A DNA stretch of 64,000 nucleotides from contig JAJTUQ010000002.1 in NCBI GenBank assembly GCA_021399445.1, positions 4,464,001 to 4,528,000 on the forward strand, read 5' to 3'. A program made the translations under genes and the position numbers. Shown here piece after piece: positions 32,628 through 43,258 of this stretch. Numbering within the stretch: position 1 is the stretch's first letter; each line of letters opens with the position of its first letter. Origin of the DNA: Xylogone sp. PMI_703 (taxonomy: Eukaryota; Ascomycota; Leotiomycetes). Under the pieces are notes generated by a model that worked only from the letters and a program-made list of their open reading frames with translations, was not told the DNA's origin and ran no database searches.

Positions 32628-34928
32628 ATGGAGACCATGCTCTCAGCGGCTCCTTCGTCGACTTCTTCGAGTGTGGTGGAGTCTTTCACTACGAGGAGCT
32701 CTCACAGCATGGAGATCGACTCCATTCTCAGTGCGCGTAACACGCCTGCCAGAACGTGAGTTTGGGACGAAATTTCCTTATCTTTCTTTTTCTTCGTTGT
32801 AACCCGATTATTTCTATGTCACGCAATAATTCACTCGAGCAATGATCTAATTCATCTTTACTTATTTATCTCTACATCATTGTATTCCATCGACGATGTG
32901 CTTATTTTTATTCTGTTTTCCCCCATGTTCAGTTTATGTAACTGTTTTTTTCTACAATTATTTGTCATGGGCCACCCTCAAGTGAGGTGCTTGGCTCTAT
33001 CTCCCCAAAACAGAAAGCGGATCCATGCATCCTAATCAGGACAGACTATGCTTTGCAATGATTCCGCAATTTGCTCGTGTTTTATCGTGTCCTTTTAATT
33101 ACGGCCGCAATGTGATTATTATTTGATTATATTCACTCCTCGGCGACACTTCGCCACGTGTTTAGTGCCGTTCTTCTCTTTTCGTTTTCTTGCTTCTTGT
33201 TCGGTTATCTCATAATGCACCCTAATCGGGACATCTAAAGATGACTATGTCATACTAATCAACTCTCACAGGATTACTCCTTCTACCTCCACCAGTAATG
33301 ATACCCCATCTAAACTTGAGCAAGAGCCTGAGATAATCGCCATCTCTCCGCCACTGGCGCCAATTCCCAGCGCCGCTCACGGCAGAGAAACTATGGCTGA
33401 TTCTCCACGTGATGTGCTTGAGTCGTCTGCCATCACGGTAGACAGCAGCTTTGAAGATGAAGACAGTGACCTGGTCACTTCAGCTCAAAAGCGAAAACGC
33501 GCTTCAATTAATTATAATCTGGACGACCCGCAATACAATTCGACACCACGTGATAGCCCAGTGGATGAACCAGTAGCCAAGCGACCCAAACCTACTAAAG
33601 GCGTCAGGGGATGTCTCATTGGCGTTTGGTGTGAATCCAACCTTCCGAACGACGAGGATAAACATGCTGTTTATGGCTTCATCGATATTCATGATCGACT
33701 CCGGACTCGCATATACCCCATCAATCGCCGAGGAGAAGAGCTTATTGCCAACATTCCTACGGGAGCCGGGGGCTGCTGGGTCACTTTCCCCCGAATTATA
33801 TTCGACGCTCATCTCAGCTCTCTCAATGCAGCACAGGTCAAGGAATATGTCAAGTTGAGGCAAGATGTAAAGCCAGAGCCGACGCCAGAAGCGCAACGTG
33901 AGGCTGAAATCCAAGCTGTCATGAAGGCAGTCTCCATTGTGGCTAGTCAGGAAGCTGCATCACCGCCAGCTCTTAAGACAAGCTCAAGTCAAAGCTCACT
34001 AAAGCAGAAGGCTCGAAACTCACTTCCTCGCCAGTCTTTAGGCCATACATCCGGCTTCAAAGCCGTCAATGCATCCGAGATCCAGACTCCAAAGGCATCT
34101 CCAGTCAGCGAAACTAAGCCAAATGGCGTTCTGTTGGGTTACTGGGCAGACTCTGACGAGGCCAATGAAGCTGATAAGCATGCAGTCTACGGTGTACTAG
34201 GAGAAAGCGACTGCTTCCGTGTGAAAGTCCTCAGAGTAACGCGGGACGGGCGATACGTCGACGGTAACTATCCAATTGGTGCTGGAGCATTATGGTTACC
34301 CTATGAGAAACTTGTTCTGGATAAGCACCTTGCTCACTTAAGTCGGGCCGAGGTAAAAGAATACGTCCGCATTCGCCAGCGAGACTTGAAGACTGAGTCA
34401 CCCAAGGAGCGCAAATCTAATGAACAAAAGGCGGCCAAGGAGGCGGTAGCTCTTGCTGCTGAAGGTGGCGGCAATGTTTCATTTAGCAAAAGGGACCCTT
34501 CGCCCGTGGAAACCGAATTACGGCACAGTTCGAGACATGAGAACCGGCTGGCTGCCAAGCAACAAGCAGAGGCAGAGGCGGCGGCTGAGAAGGCGAGGAA
34601 GGCCAAAGTTGAGGCAAGAGAGAAACAGAACGAGAAGAATAGAAAAGAGGTTGCCATGGCGGAGGCAATTCTTCAGGAAAGCGCACAGCAACAGCTCAAG
34701 AATAATCTGAAGAAGCTCAACAAGGTCTGGGTTGCGCAACAAAACGCCTTCACCAACCCTCCACCACCTCCCCCTTCAGACGAAGTTAAATACTACAACG
34801 GGATCAAATACGAGAGAAAACAAAACGGCCCATTCCAGGGCAAACTTGTCAGCACGCCTCAGATCTTCAGCATTGATGGGGAGGACTATGTTGAATATCG
34901 TGTTCTGACGAAGCCTTCGTTTTTCTAA
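32628..34928 (+). CDS. Nuclear-looking protein with a tandemly duplicated unrecognised domain
   Basis: Two exons, 32628-32755 and 33272-34928, give 594 aa in phase. The first ATG (METMLSAAP) fits the splice phase; an in-frame ATG at 33393 is the alternative if exon 1 is untranslated. The N-terminus is Ser/Thr/Pro-rich, with nuclear signals (QKRKRAS, AKRPKPTKG). Two copies of an about 88-residue module follow, at about 153-241 and 326-413. Both read G-x-L/I-x-G-x-W, then DKHAVYG, a variable strand pair, P-x-GAG-xx-W, D-x-HL-xx-L, and VKEYV-xx-RQ. A Lys/Glu/Ala coiled coil (about 475-535) and a conserved-looking tail (NGIKYERKQNGPF, FSIDGEDYVEYRVL) close the protein. I do not recognise the domain. 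A DNA- or chromatin-related role is inferred only from the basic signals. Confidence 0.8.
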
Positions 34929-35491
34929 AAAACTAAGCTCAAGATATGCTCTTTTCCTAAATACTGATTCCTCAGCTACCAAGGTTTTTTTCTTTCTGCC
35001 CATTGCTTTGGTTTGGCTGCTTTGCAAAAATCGATACCTCGAAATGTTTTACTGTTTTCATTTCATGTTTGGCTCATTTTAACAGGCTATGTATACATAT
35101 ATCATTTGCTTTTCTTATCTGCATTTGGGAGTTGGTTCTCGTGCTTTTTCGTTATCATCGTGCTCTTTTCCTTTATCATCCATCGTATCATAGTATGGGT
35201 GGGTATATCATGTTCAATGCTCGCAAGAATGACGGCAAAAGGGTTGCTTAAACGGGGTCTCTGGCATTTGTTCTTCCTTGGTGCTCTATTCTTTTTTTAA
35301 GTGGTGTAAAAAACACACTTGTCATCGTTGGTCTTGTGCAAAGTCTAGAATCTTGTTTCGCAATAATACAGTACAAGAATTGGGGGTGGATGGTTCTGAT
35401 CTTTCCGCGCTAGGCATACCATAAATTCATATAAAGAAGTCTAATAGAGTTGTACATATAAACTCTTATTTCCTATAAGCTTGCTTTATCC
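34929..35491. other. Convergent 3' spacer
   Basis: The tandem-domain gene and ZPR1 end towards each other. T-rich sequence dominates 34980-35300, with several poly-T runs suited to 3'-end formation. The 82- and 95-codon frames here are Phe/Leu-rich artefacts of the T-rich composition. Confidence 0.6.
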
Positions 35492-37086
35492 CTAATGAGT
35501 ACCATTAACCGCCGGAGCCTCCTCAGCCGGTACCTCCTTTTTCTCATTGTCTGCATCGTTCTCGTACCCTTCGACCTTCATATCACTCAAACCTAGATCG
35601 TCTTCCTCCTCCTTTGTCCTCTCATACTCTTCAGAGGTGACCTGCGGGTCATCATTAGGAGCACACAGGTTTTGCACATAACTGCTAGCCAAAGGATCGC
35701 GCAGCACAACTGTGAACTTCCTTTGTCCCTTGATAGCCTCGTCAACGCCGTCGAAGAACTTCTTCCAATTCTGCTTCGTTTCCGAATCCAGCGAATCACC
35801 TCCCTCGCCTAACTCCTCGACATCGAAAATTTGCTGATGGAGATCGTCTCGGACTTGAGTTAGCAACCCTTCGACCGTGGTGAATCTTCCACCAAGGGTG
35901 CCTGGGTTAACGGATAAGTTGAGTTCGGGACATTCGAGTGCACAGGATTCGGATTTTAAGATATCTCGCGCGAGATCTTCCGATGACTCGACCTTGAGCG
36001 TGATGATTTTCCCTTTCTCTGGGATTTCTCCTCCAGTCTTGACTTCGTTCGATCGGTAGCCGCAGAGATCGCACACTGTGCTCATGAGAACGACTTGTTT
36101 GAAGTATGGGATGTCGACCATCTTCATGTGTGTTGTACACGGGCGTGTACAGCCAGGACAGCTTGCTGGGAATGAGTATACTTCGTTAGGGATGATATCG
36201 TCTGATTCGAGAGCTGCTGCTGAAGGTTGTGGGACAGCCGCTGGGGTTGCTTCAGGTTCTTCTCCGGAGCCCAAGCCAAGAGCTTCGTTCTGTTCTGGGG
36301 TTCTGTTGTACTCGGTGTGTGCTAGTTTCCCAACACCATCCTTCTGATCTGGCTCGATCCATGAATTGCCAGCTGGGTCATCCACAGAAAGCCTGAAGGG
36401 AAAGCTCTCACCGGCGAGCATCTTCCGTCCTCGGGTAAGTATGTCCTCGATCTTTTCGTAAACTTCGGGCGCTTGTTCCTTGCGTAGGTCCTGTCCCACT
36501 GAAAGATCTTCTAGGATATTGGTAAGCAGTCCCTCCACATTTGTCAATTGGCCTCTCCCGGATGGGACCTCGACATCTAGCTCTATGAACTTGACAGTGC
36601 AGGAATCGGATTTGACAACTTGTCGCGCAAAGTCTTGCTGCGCGGTCAGTCGTAGTTCGTAATGGCAGCCTTTCTGCTGAATCTGTCCCGCGGATTGTAT
36701 TTCAGAGTTTTGGAAGTTGCAGTGTGGGCAGGAGAAGGACATGATGATTATTTCGCGGAAGAATGGTATTTTGGTAAGAAGCAATCGCGTCGTTCCCTAC
36801 GAGCGCATTAGCAAAATTCAGTTAGAATGAGCTGGTTGGCACTTACATTTTCGTGGCAATTCATGCACAAACTCTCAATCTCGTCAACGACTTTTTCATC
36901 GTTGTCGCCTTGCCCCGCATTGGCGTTATCCCCATTGATATTTGTATCTTTTGATGTTAAGTTTTCTGCTTTCTTTCCGAGGCTTTCAAAAAATGTATCA
37001 AAAGCCGCGCCATCAGGCTTTGGTTCTGTAGATGAAGCCATTGTTTTCGTTGTTGTATTTGTCATAGGAAGCCCATGGAGGGGCAA
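35492..37086 (-). CDS. ZPR1: Zinc-finger protein ZPR1
   Basis: Two exons on the minus strand, 37086-36847 and 36796-35492, give 514 aa in phase. I take the first in-frame ATG; ATGs at 37065 and 37041 (MASSTEPKPDG) would shorten only the variable leader. Two complete ZPR1 modules are present. The first has a C4 finger C74-x2-C77...C103-x2-C106 followed by NSEIQSAGQIQQKG. The second has CPGC...CDLC followed by RSNEVKTGGEIPEKG. The intron lies inside the first finger, between HEN and GTTRLLL. Each finger is followed by an alpha-beta domain (DLARDILKSESCALECPELN). ZPR1 binds eEF1A and acts in its folding and biogenesis, moving to the nucleus in growing cells. The C-terminus is acidic. Strong call. 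Confidence 0.93.
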
Positions 37087-37875
37087 TTATGAATATTTTT
37101 ATAAGGCTGAGTATGCGAGCGGGACCCCTGCTTAGCGTCAGGCTGAAGAGAAGGCTGTGGAATAGCGCGGCTGACACCGGATAACCCTGGAACCCTATCG
37201 ACTAGCCCATCCCAACCTGCTAATTAGGAGTAAAATTTTGGGACTTCACTGTTCAGCTAGTCGATTGATTGTATATATAACCATTCGCCATGGTTGCAGC
37301 TTCCTTATATGTGCCAGGAATCAGTGCATCGGCGTCGCATGTTGCAGTACTCCATAAAGCTAAAAGCCCAGCGGTTGATAGAATTATATCAATTATTCAA
37401 CGGTTGAAAAGATGGGCTACACCTTATGAGAACAACTAGTACTGTTGCTCACCATGACCTACTGAATTGTTAGTCAGATTGGACAATATTATCGTAGGAA
37501 AAAGGAAAAGCATCGACCACTTGGTTGCAAGCTTTCTGCTTCTTGTCCCCGTCCACGAGCAATTGCTCTGGGACCACAAGGCTGTAACATTTGGGATTGG
37601 ATACAAGTTTTCTCTTTCATGGAATGTAGCAAAATGAGAGAAAGCATACCTGAATTTTAAAAGCAAATGCCTCTTCTGAAAAATACATGAAGATCTCTCC
37701 AAACATGCCGTAAGATAGCAACCAGATATGGAGACCAACACTCAAATGTTTCCTTGTTAGGATAGTAACGGATAATCATACTTCAGAAAGAAGTTAATAA
37801 CTTCTGTCCCCCAACATGCTGTCCAAGTTGATCCAAGTAGTTGTACGCAATTCCGAATAGCAGAACTATGTCCAT
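37087..37875. other. Intergenic region
   Basis: 789 bases between the ZPR1 start and the 3' end of the next minus-strand gene. A 101-codon minus-strand frame at 37436-37741 is hydrophobic and unrecognised, and I do not support it. TATATATAAC at 37272-37281 could be a TATA element. The ZPR1 promoter should lie here. Confidence 0.5.
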
Positions 37876-38448
37876 TTAGGTCTTTTTCATCAAATCGAGT
37901 AGGTCCAATCCAAATCCTGCATTGGAATTCCGAGCTTCGGATTCCTTGCTTCTTGCCAATAATGCCCCTAATCCTGCTTGTTTTCGTAGCTTAGCCCTCT
38001 TCTTGCTACCAACATTTGTCGAGCTCGACTGGGGCGCCTGTCTTGAGGAATTCAAAGTTCCGCTTGAAGCTGGATTAAACGTTGAAATGGAAATCGGCGA
38101 TTTTCTAATTGCAGTGGGTGCGGGCCCTAGTTCATGGCGAGTTTTCCTTCTACAAGATATGCATGTATAGACAACCGTTTTCATGCCTGTGCTCTTCCTA
38201 GGTCGTACCTTTCTTGATTTGATTTCCGTATCGATTGAAACCGTATCCCCCAAGCTCAAATCTATTATATGGCCACATGCTCCGCATACTTTCCTCTTGT
38301 GAGATTCGGACTGATCGAGACTGTTGTCGAACATAAGTGCATGACACGTTGACATAAGATATTTTGAAGTTGACGGAGCATTCTGCGAGAGGGCATGTGC
38401 AGCCTCATTTAGGTAACGTAAACGGGCCGATATTGCTGGATTCGCCAT
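37876..38448 (-). CDS. RNase P/MRP subunit of the Rpr2/Rpp21/Snm1 family
   Basis: Single-exon gene of 190 aa. The N-terminus (NPAISARLRYLNEAAHALSQ) is the helical part typical of the family. The zinc-binding pair is C55-x2-C58 (KVCGACG) and C96-x2-C99 (YTCISCRRKT), with the usual 37-residue spacing and a basic, RNA-contacting surroundings. A basic patch (GSKKRAKLRKQAGL) and the C-terminal GFGLDLLDLM follow. The family includes the RNase P subunit Rpr2/Rpp21 (pre-tRNA 5' processing) and the RNase MRP subunit Snm1 (rRNA processing). The long C-terminal tail favours a Snm1-like protein, but I cannot separate the two. It is divergent from DBR1 with 325 bases between the start codons. Confidence 0.82.
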   Translation of the reverse strand: MANPAISARLRYLNEAAHALSQNAPSTSKYLMSTCHALMFDNSLDQSESHKRKVCGACGHIIDLSLGDTVSIDTEIKSRKVRPRKSTGMKTVVYTCISCRRKTRHELGPAPTAIRKSPISISTFNPASSGTLNSSRQAPQSSSTNVGSKKRAKLRKQAGLGALLARSKESEARNSNAGFGLDLLDLMKKT

Positions 38449-38773
38449 ATTTCACTTATACCTAACAGATAATTCCACGAGGGGTCGGGAGCATATGCCG
38501 TCCAGAATGGCGCTGTGCGTGGTCGACTTGGTAGTTGTCAAATAGAGGTGTGGTGCAAAACTGGACCGAAGCGATGTATTTAATTTCTTCCCGTTTGGGA
38601 GACCACCTCACGAGCTCATTCACGGTTACATAACACCCACCACTATAACTTATATAACCTGTAATTGGTCAATGAAAGCCTGCTCTGTCATATTCAGGAC
38701 TTCATATCAAAAGTCGAAAAAGTTTACATTCCTTAGACCATCTTCAGTCTTGACTTATCCTCGACCCACTGTC
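38449..38773. promoter_or_regulatory. Shared divergent promoter of the Rpr2/Snm1-family gene and DBR1
   Basis: Only 325 bases separate the two start codons, so both genes must draw their promoters from here. A TATATAA run sits at 38651-38657, about 120 bases before the DBR1 ATG. Co-regulation is an inference. Confidence 0.55.
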
Positions 38774-40611
38774 ATGAGCCCTTCATTACAACAATCACAT
38801 GGTCTCCGGGTAGCTGTGGAAGGATGTGTGAGTATATCGCCTAGTTTGTTTTCAATGCTTATTTTGCTAAGTAAATTCATAGGGCCATGGCACTTTACAT
38901 GCCATATATGCTTCGGTTGAGGAGGCCTGTAAGGTCCGTGGATGGGAGCGTGTCGACCTATTAATTATTGGAGGTGATTTTCAAGTCTGCTTCCCCATAT
39001 CCAAGTAATATGTGAATTGATAATTAACAGAACCAGGCAGTTCGTAATGCGTCTGACTTGACTGTGATGTCATGTCCGGTCAAGTTCCGAGCTATTGGTG
39101 ATTTTCATTCCTACTACAGCGGCGCAGCCAAAGCTCCATATCTGACTCTATTTGTTGGGGGCAATCATGAGGCAAGTAGCTACCTGTGGGAATTATATTA
39201 TGGAGGTTGGGTTGCCCCTAACATCTACTACATGGGCGCCGCAAATGTTGTCCGACTTGGCGGAGTTCGAATTGCAGGCCTAACTGGAATCTGGAAAGGA
39301 TATAACTACAAGAAACCACACCATGAGCGACTGCCATACAGTCAAGATGATGTGAAATCGATATACCATATTCGAGAGATCGACGTTAGAAAATTACTTC
39401 AGCTTAGGACTCAAGTGGACATTGGCATTAGCCACGACTGGCCAAGAGGCATTGAGAAGCACGGGAATGAAAGGCAATTATTTAGGATGAAGCCAGACTT
39501 TGCACAAGAATCAAAAGATGGAACACTGGGAAATCCAGTAGCAGCAAACCTAATGGATCGTCTTAGACCTCCATATTGGTTTTCTGCCCATTTACATTGC
39601 AAATTTAACGCCATTAAAACCTACGAGGATAAAGAGAAAGAGACCGCTGAGAACCGAGAGACTGTTGGCCAGGTACCAAAAACCATAGGTGATGGGGCTT
39701 TAGAAAATGAAGCAAGCTCACAACTCATTGCTCACAACGATGATGAAATTGACCTAGACATGGACGACGATGAGCCGCTACCGGAGGCAGCAGCTGCCGA
39801 AAACGTTCAGCCTACTGCGAGTGAAACAAATACTCATATTACACAAGATAAGTCTAACAATGGAGATACGTCTTCATTCTCCATTTCTTCAGAAGTTCGT
39901 GCCCAATTACCCGCAGCATTCTCCAGAGGGCCTACATCAGCTGCACCCCGTTCGACTCAACAAAACTACTCGACACCAGAGGGCGTTAAAAATAACACTG
40001 TTCGTTTTCTGGCTCTAGATAAGTGCCTTCCAGGCCGCAAATTCCTTCAGTTGCTTGAGGTACACCCTTATGGCACATCTCCAGAATCTTCTGCGGAGAA
40101 CGCTGCCCAAGATGAGGATCAGCTGCCTAGACAAACGCCAAAGTTCGAGTATGATCCTGAGTGGCTTGCTATAACCCGCGTGTTCGCTCCTAACCTAGTT
40201 CTTGGAGACAAATCTGCCTCTCTAGACCCTGATCTTGGCGAATCTCATTACCTACACCTTATTCAAAAGGAAGAAGAGTGGATCAATGAGAACGTCGTCA
40301 CAAAAGGGAAGCTTGAGATTCCTGAAAATTTCGAGATAACTGCACCAATTTTCCAGATTGGTACTCCAGAGATTGTTAACGATGCTCCAAGGGAGTATAC
40401 AAATCGGCAGACTCAACAATTCTGTGATCTAATTGGCATTGAAAACAAATTTCATGCCACGGAAGAAGAAAGAGAGGCGCGAATAAGGAATGGTCCTCCA
40501 CCACAGGAGAGAAGGGACACTGGCTTTAGTGGACGTGGAAGAGGAGGTAGGGGCTATGGCCGAGGTCGAGGTGGTGGAAGGGGATCCAGGGGCGGCCGAG
40601 GGAAATGGTAG
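38774..40611 (+). CDS. DBR1: RNA lariat debranching enzyme Dbr1
   Basis: Three exons, 38774-38827, 38883-38984 and 39037-40611, give 576 aa in phase. The first two exons carry the metal-binding start of the metallophosphoesterase: VAVEGCGHGTLHAIY (Cys18, His20) and LLIIGGDFQAVRN. Exon 3 adds FVGGNHEASSYLWELYYGGW, ISHDWPRG and SAHLHCKF, the remaining metal ligands. Dbr1 cleaves the 2'-5' bond of intron lariats in the nucleus. The stretch after the catalytic domain (about 245-400) is acidic and low-complexity, followed by the Dbr1 C-terminal domain (LAITRVFAPNL, YTNRQTQQFCDLIGI). The last 30 residues are an RGG/GRG tail. Intron 2 starts with GTCTGC, an unusual donor but still GT. Strong call. 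Confidence 0.93.
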
Positions 40612-41068
40612 ACGCGCAATATGCTATGATTATCAGTTCTTCAGAGATACCCAATAAAAATACTGATTATGCAACTTGACGGTTGTGATTTAGGACTAAT
40701 CAAATACCCAAACTATCTATGGCAGTCTTCAAATAGCTCAAGCTTTGGCTCAAATGAAATATGTATCCTTTGGAATAAAGCTACAGTCCCTGGGAACAAG
40801 ATCTGTGGCTGAATATGAAGGATCATGAATCTCCCATCATCTTTAGACATTCAACCTATATAGAAAGGAGAGAATGCATATGCTCAGATGGTGCGTCTCA
40901 CAGCATGTATATACTGAACAAGAAACTACCCAGGTATTTTAATATTGTTTATTAAAATTCTAATTTAGACCATCCATACTCCGATGTGATCCTGTAAATG
41001 CCGCCGAGTGAGCGCCTCCCGCCATAACGCCATTGCAATTGTTGTAAATAGTTTACATAGCAGAATCA
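40612..41068. other. Convergent 3' spacer
   Basis: DBR1 and ELC1 end towards each other. An AATAAA-type signal (CAATAAAAATA at about 40650) follows DBR1. No gene seen. Confidence 0.6.
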
Positions 41069-41782
41069 TCAAGCTAGAAATAATTAGCACCGACTTAGTC
41101 CTAGTATACATATATTGTATACTCACTGCGCAAGAAATCAGCCGCCATTAGGAGCTCCAGGCACAGTTCAGGCGGTATATCCATATCTGGCACATCGACA
41201 CGGTTTCTATTCTTATAATTGTAGTAGAAGTACTCGGCAATCTTCTCGAGAATGATACCACTATAAATTTTGTCAGTTAGAACGGTTCTTGAACTGTTTG
41301 ATTTAAACAGCGCAGGAGTTGTAAGTCTCAGATCAAGTGTAATTGAAAATCACACAGCGCCACTGCTTTGCTTATCGCGAAGAGGGTCTGTCAATATTGT
41401 ATTCTTGAGTTTCATCATAGGCAACGCGGTATTGAAGCTTCAACGCTTCTGTAGTTCATCGTCGGTAATTGAGTTCTTAGATTCTTCGCTGTTGCCTTCA
41501 ACCCTCCTACTTCCCGAGATATAGATAAAAGTAAAAGTTCGTACTTAATTTCTTCAAAGGTACATCTTCCAGTAGTAGCTTCCGCAAAATTACCTAGATA
41601 TTACTGCATGAGCTCTGAGTTCACATCACAATTGCAAAGTAGGACTTACTCTTAGGATCCAACATCCTCTTGATGGCACCACTTATGCAAGCAGCTTCTC
41701 GCAGGACAACAAACTCAAAACCATCGCTTGAGACAAGGGTGACATATTTACTGAGCCCTTGGCTCTGGTTGGAGCTCGCCAT
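41069..41782 (-). CDS. ELC1: Elongin C
   Basis: Four exons on the minus strand, 41782-41650, 41593-41545, 41260-41127 and a 5-base last exon 41073-41069, give 106 aa (human Elongin C has 112). The product starts MASSNQSQGLSKYVTLVSSD, then FEFVVLREAACISGAIKRML, the Skp1/BTB-like fold. Later segments are NFAEATTGRCTFEEI and ILEKIAEYFYYNY, ending ELCLELLMAADFLRT. Elongin C is the adaptor of cullin-type ubiquitin ligases and of the Elongin transcription factor. The end is uncertain: if the last intron is not removed, the frame reads SEYTIYVY and stops at 41101. The spliced form matches the family's length and ending better. The middle intron is 284 nt, long for this window. Confidence 0.85.
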
Positions 41783-42003
41783 CCTCAGACTCGTAAATTG
41801 GTTTTGTAGGATCTTGGAGCTCCTAGAAGATAGTCTAGGCGTGATAGCTCTTTAAAGCAAATTAGGCAAACGGGAAGTACTTTGTGCCTTGTATACGAGG
41901 CACTAAAACTTGATATACCATAGGCACAATGGGGTCTAGTCTTTAAAGACTGTTGTTCAAGTTTGATGATTCATTTTCGGTGATATACGCCTAATAAGAT
42001 CAA
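41783..42003. promoter_or_regulatory. Shared divergent promoter of ELC1 and OAR1
   Basis: 221 bases between the two start codons, so the promoters of both genes must overlap or be one bidirectional element. No known motif recognised. Confidence 0.5.
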
Positions 42004-43085
42004 ATGATCTCTCGACTGATACCAAGGAATTTAAGCTGTGCTTGTAGAAAGCTGCGCCTTCCTCTCGGATTTCACCATGGATCCTCACGTGCATATTCAA
42101 GTTCAGTCCACCATCATAAACTGGATTCGTTAAAGGGCAAAAAGGTGCTCATAACAGGAGCATCTAAGGGAATTGGTGCTGAAATAGCTCGCTCATTTGC
42201 TCTTGAAGGGGCTCAATGTGTTCTTGTAGGGAGAAATTCCGAGAAACTACAATCTGTTATGGAGTCATTAGCTGTCAAGCATGATAATGACACTGAGACG
42301 CCAAATGACAATACTACTGATAGGAGAAATGAGACTACATGCGAGCATAGCCTACAAGTCGGTGACGTAGGTACACGGAGTTTTTGGGAGACAATCGTTA
42401 AAGACATTGGAGACTTGGACATCTTAGTAAATGCTGCTGGAGTGACACAGTATTCAGCGCTTTTTGCTACAAAACCAGAACTCATAGAGGAGCTTCTACA
42501 CACTAACTTACAAGGCACCATATGGGGATGCCAGATTTTTGGCAAGAAAATGTTGAGGAGAAGAGACGGTTAGTCCACTAACCTTCTTTGGATATGAACT
42601 TGCTCACAGTATATGGTAGGATGTATCATCAATGTAGCTTCATTGCTGGGTATAAAAGGTGGGAAAGGAAGCACGGTGTATGCTGCTAGTAAGGCTGGTG
42701 TCATAGGTAAGATACCTCTATTAAACTGATATATCATTTTATTGACATGAAGCAGGGTTGACACGAGCATTAGCAGTAGAAATGGGACCGTCAAATATTC
42801 GTGTTAATGCCATTCTCCCTGGGTATATTGAGACCGGTATGACTCTAGGTATGTCTCTCTATAATACATTTTTCCGGGAAGATTGTCTTGCTTCCCAGGT
42901 GTGAAAATTTCTAATATACAGTTGCAGCGATGACCCCAGAAGCTCGCGCGCAGGCTTTAGCAGCCATACCCTTAAAGCGTTTTGGAGACGTCCAGGAAGT
43001 TGCTGGTGCCGCGTTATTCCTGGCTACTAACAAGTATGCTAGCAATTGTGTGCTCAACCTAGATGGAGGATTGAGTGCCACGTGA
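42004..43085 (+). CDS. OAR1: Mitochondrial 3-oxoacyl-[ACP] reductase (type II FAS)
   Basis: Four exons, 42004-42568, 42620-42706, 42756-42848 and 42922-43085, give 302 aa in phase. The first 40 residues are Arg/Ser-rich without acidic residues (MISRLIPRNLSCACRKLRL), a probable mitochondrial presequence. The SDR core follows: GKKVLITGASKGIGAEIA, NAAGVTQ, catalytic Ser in NVASLLG, YAASKAG, and NAILPGYIETGM with LNLDGGLSAT at the end. This matches fungal OAR1 and the FabG group: it reduces 3-oxoacyl-ACP with NADPH in mitochondrial fatty-acid (lipoate precursor) synthesis. A 25-residue Asp/Asn/Thr-rich insertion (about 93-115) sits between the Rossmann strands. The presequence favours OAR1 over other SDRs, but substrate is family inference. 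Confidence 0.85.
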
Positions 43086-43258
43086 GCCGCCATGGCGGCA
43101 GAATGGGCAGGGTATCTACTACCTCCCATCAATGATGTTGGTTATATCCTCTATGAAGGCAAAGGTGTTACCATCATAATCTAGTCCTCCTACAGTGGGG
43201 CTCTCTAGGTGTCTGATACAGTTCTCTGCGGCTCCTAGTCATCATTCAAAGTGATCAT

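Noticed and set aside
37436..37741. 101-codon minus-strand frame between ZPR1 and the Rpr2/Snm1-family gene
   Set aside because: Hydrophobic and Cys-rich without pattern; no homologue recognised and no intron signals that extend it.
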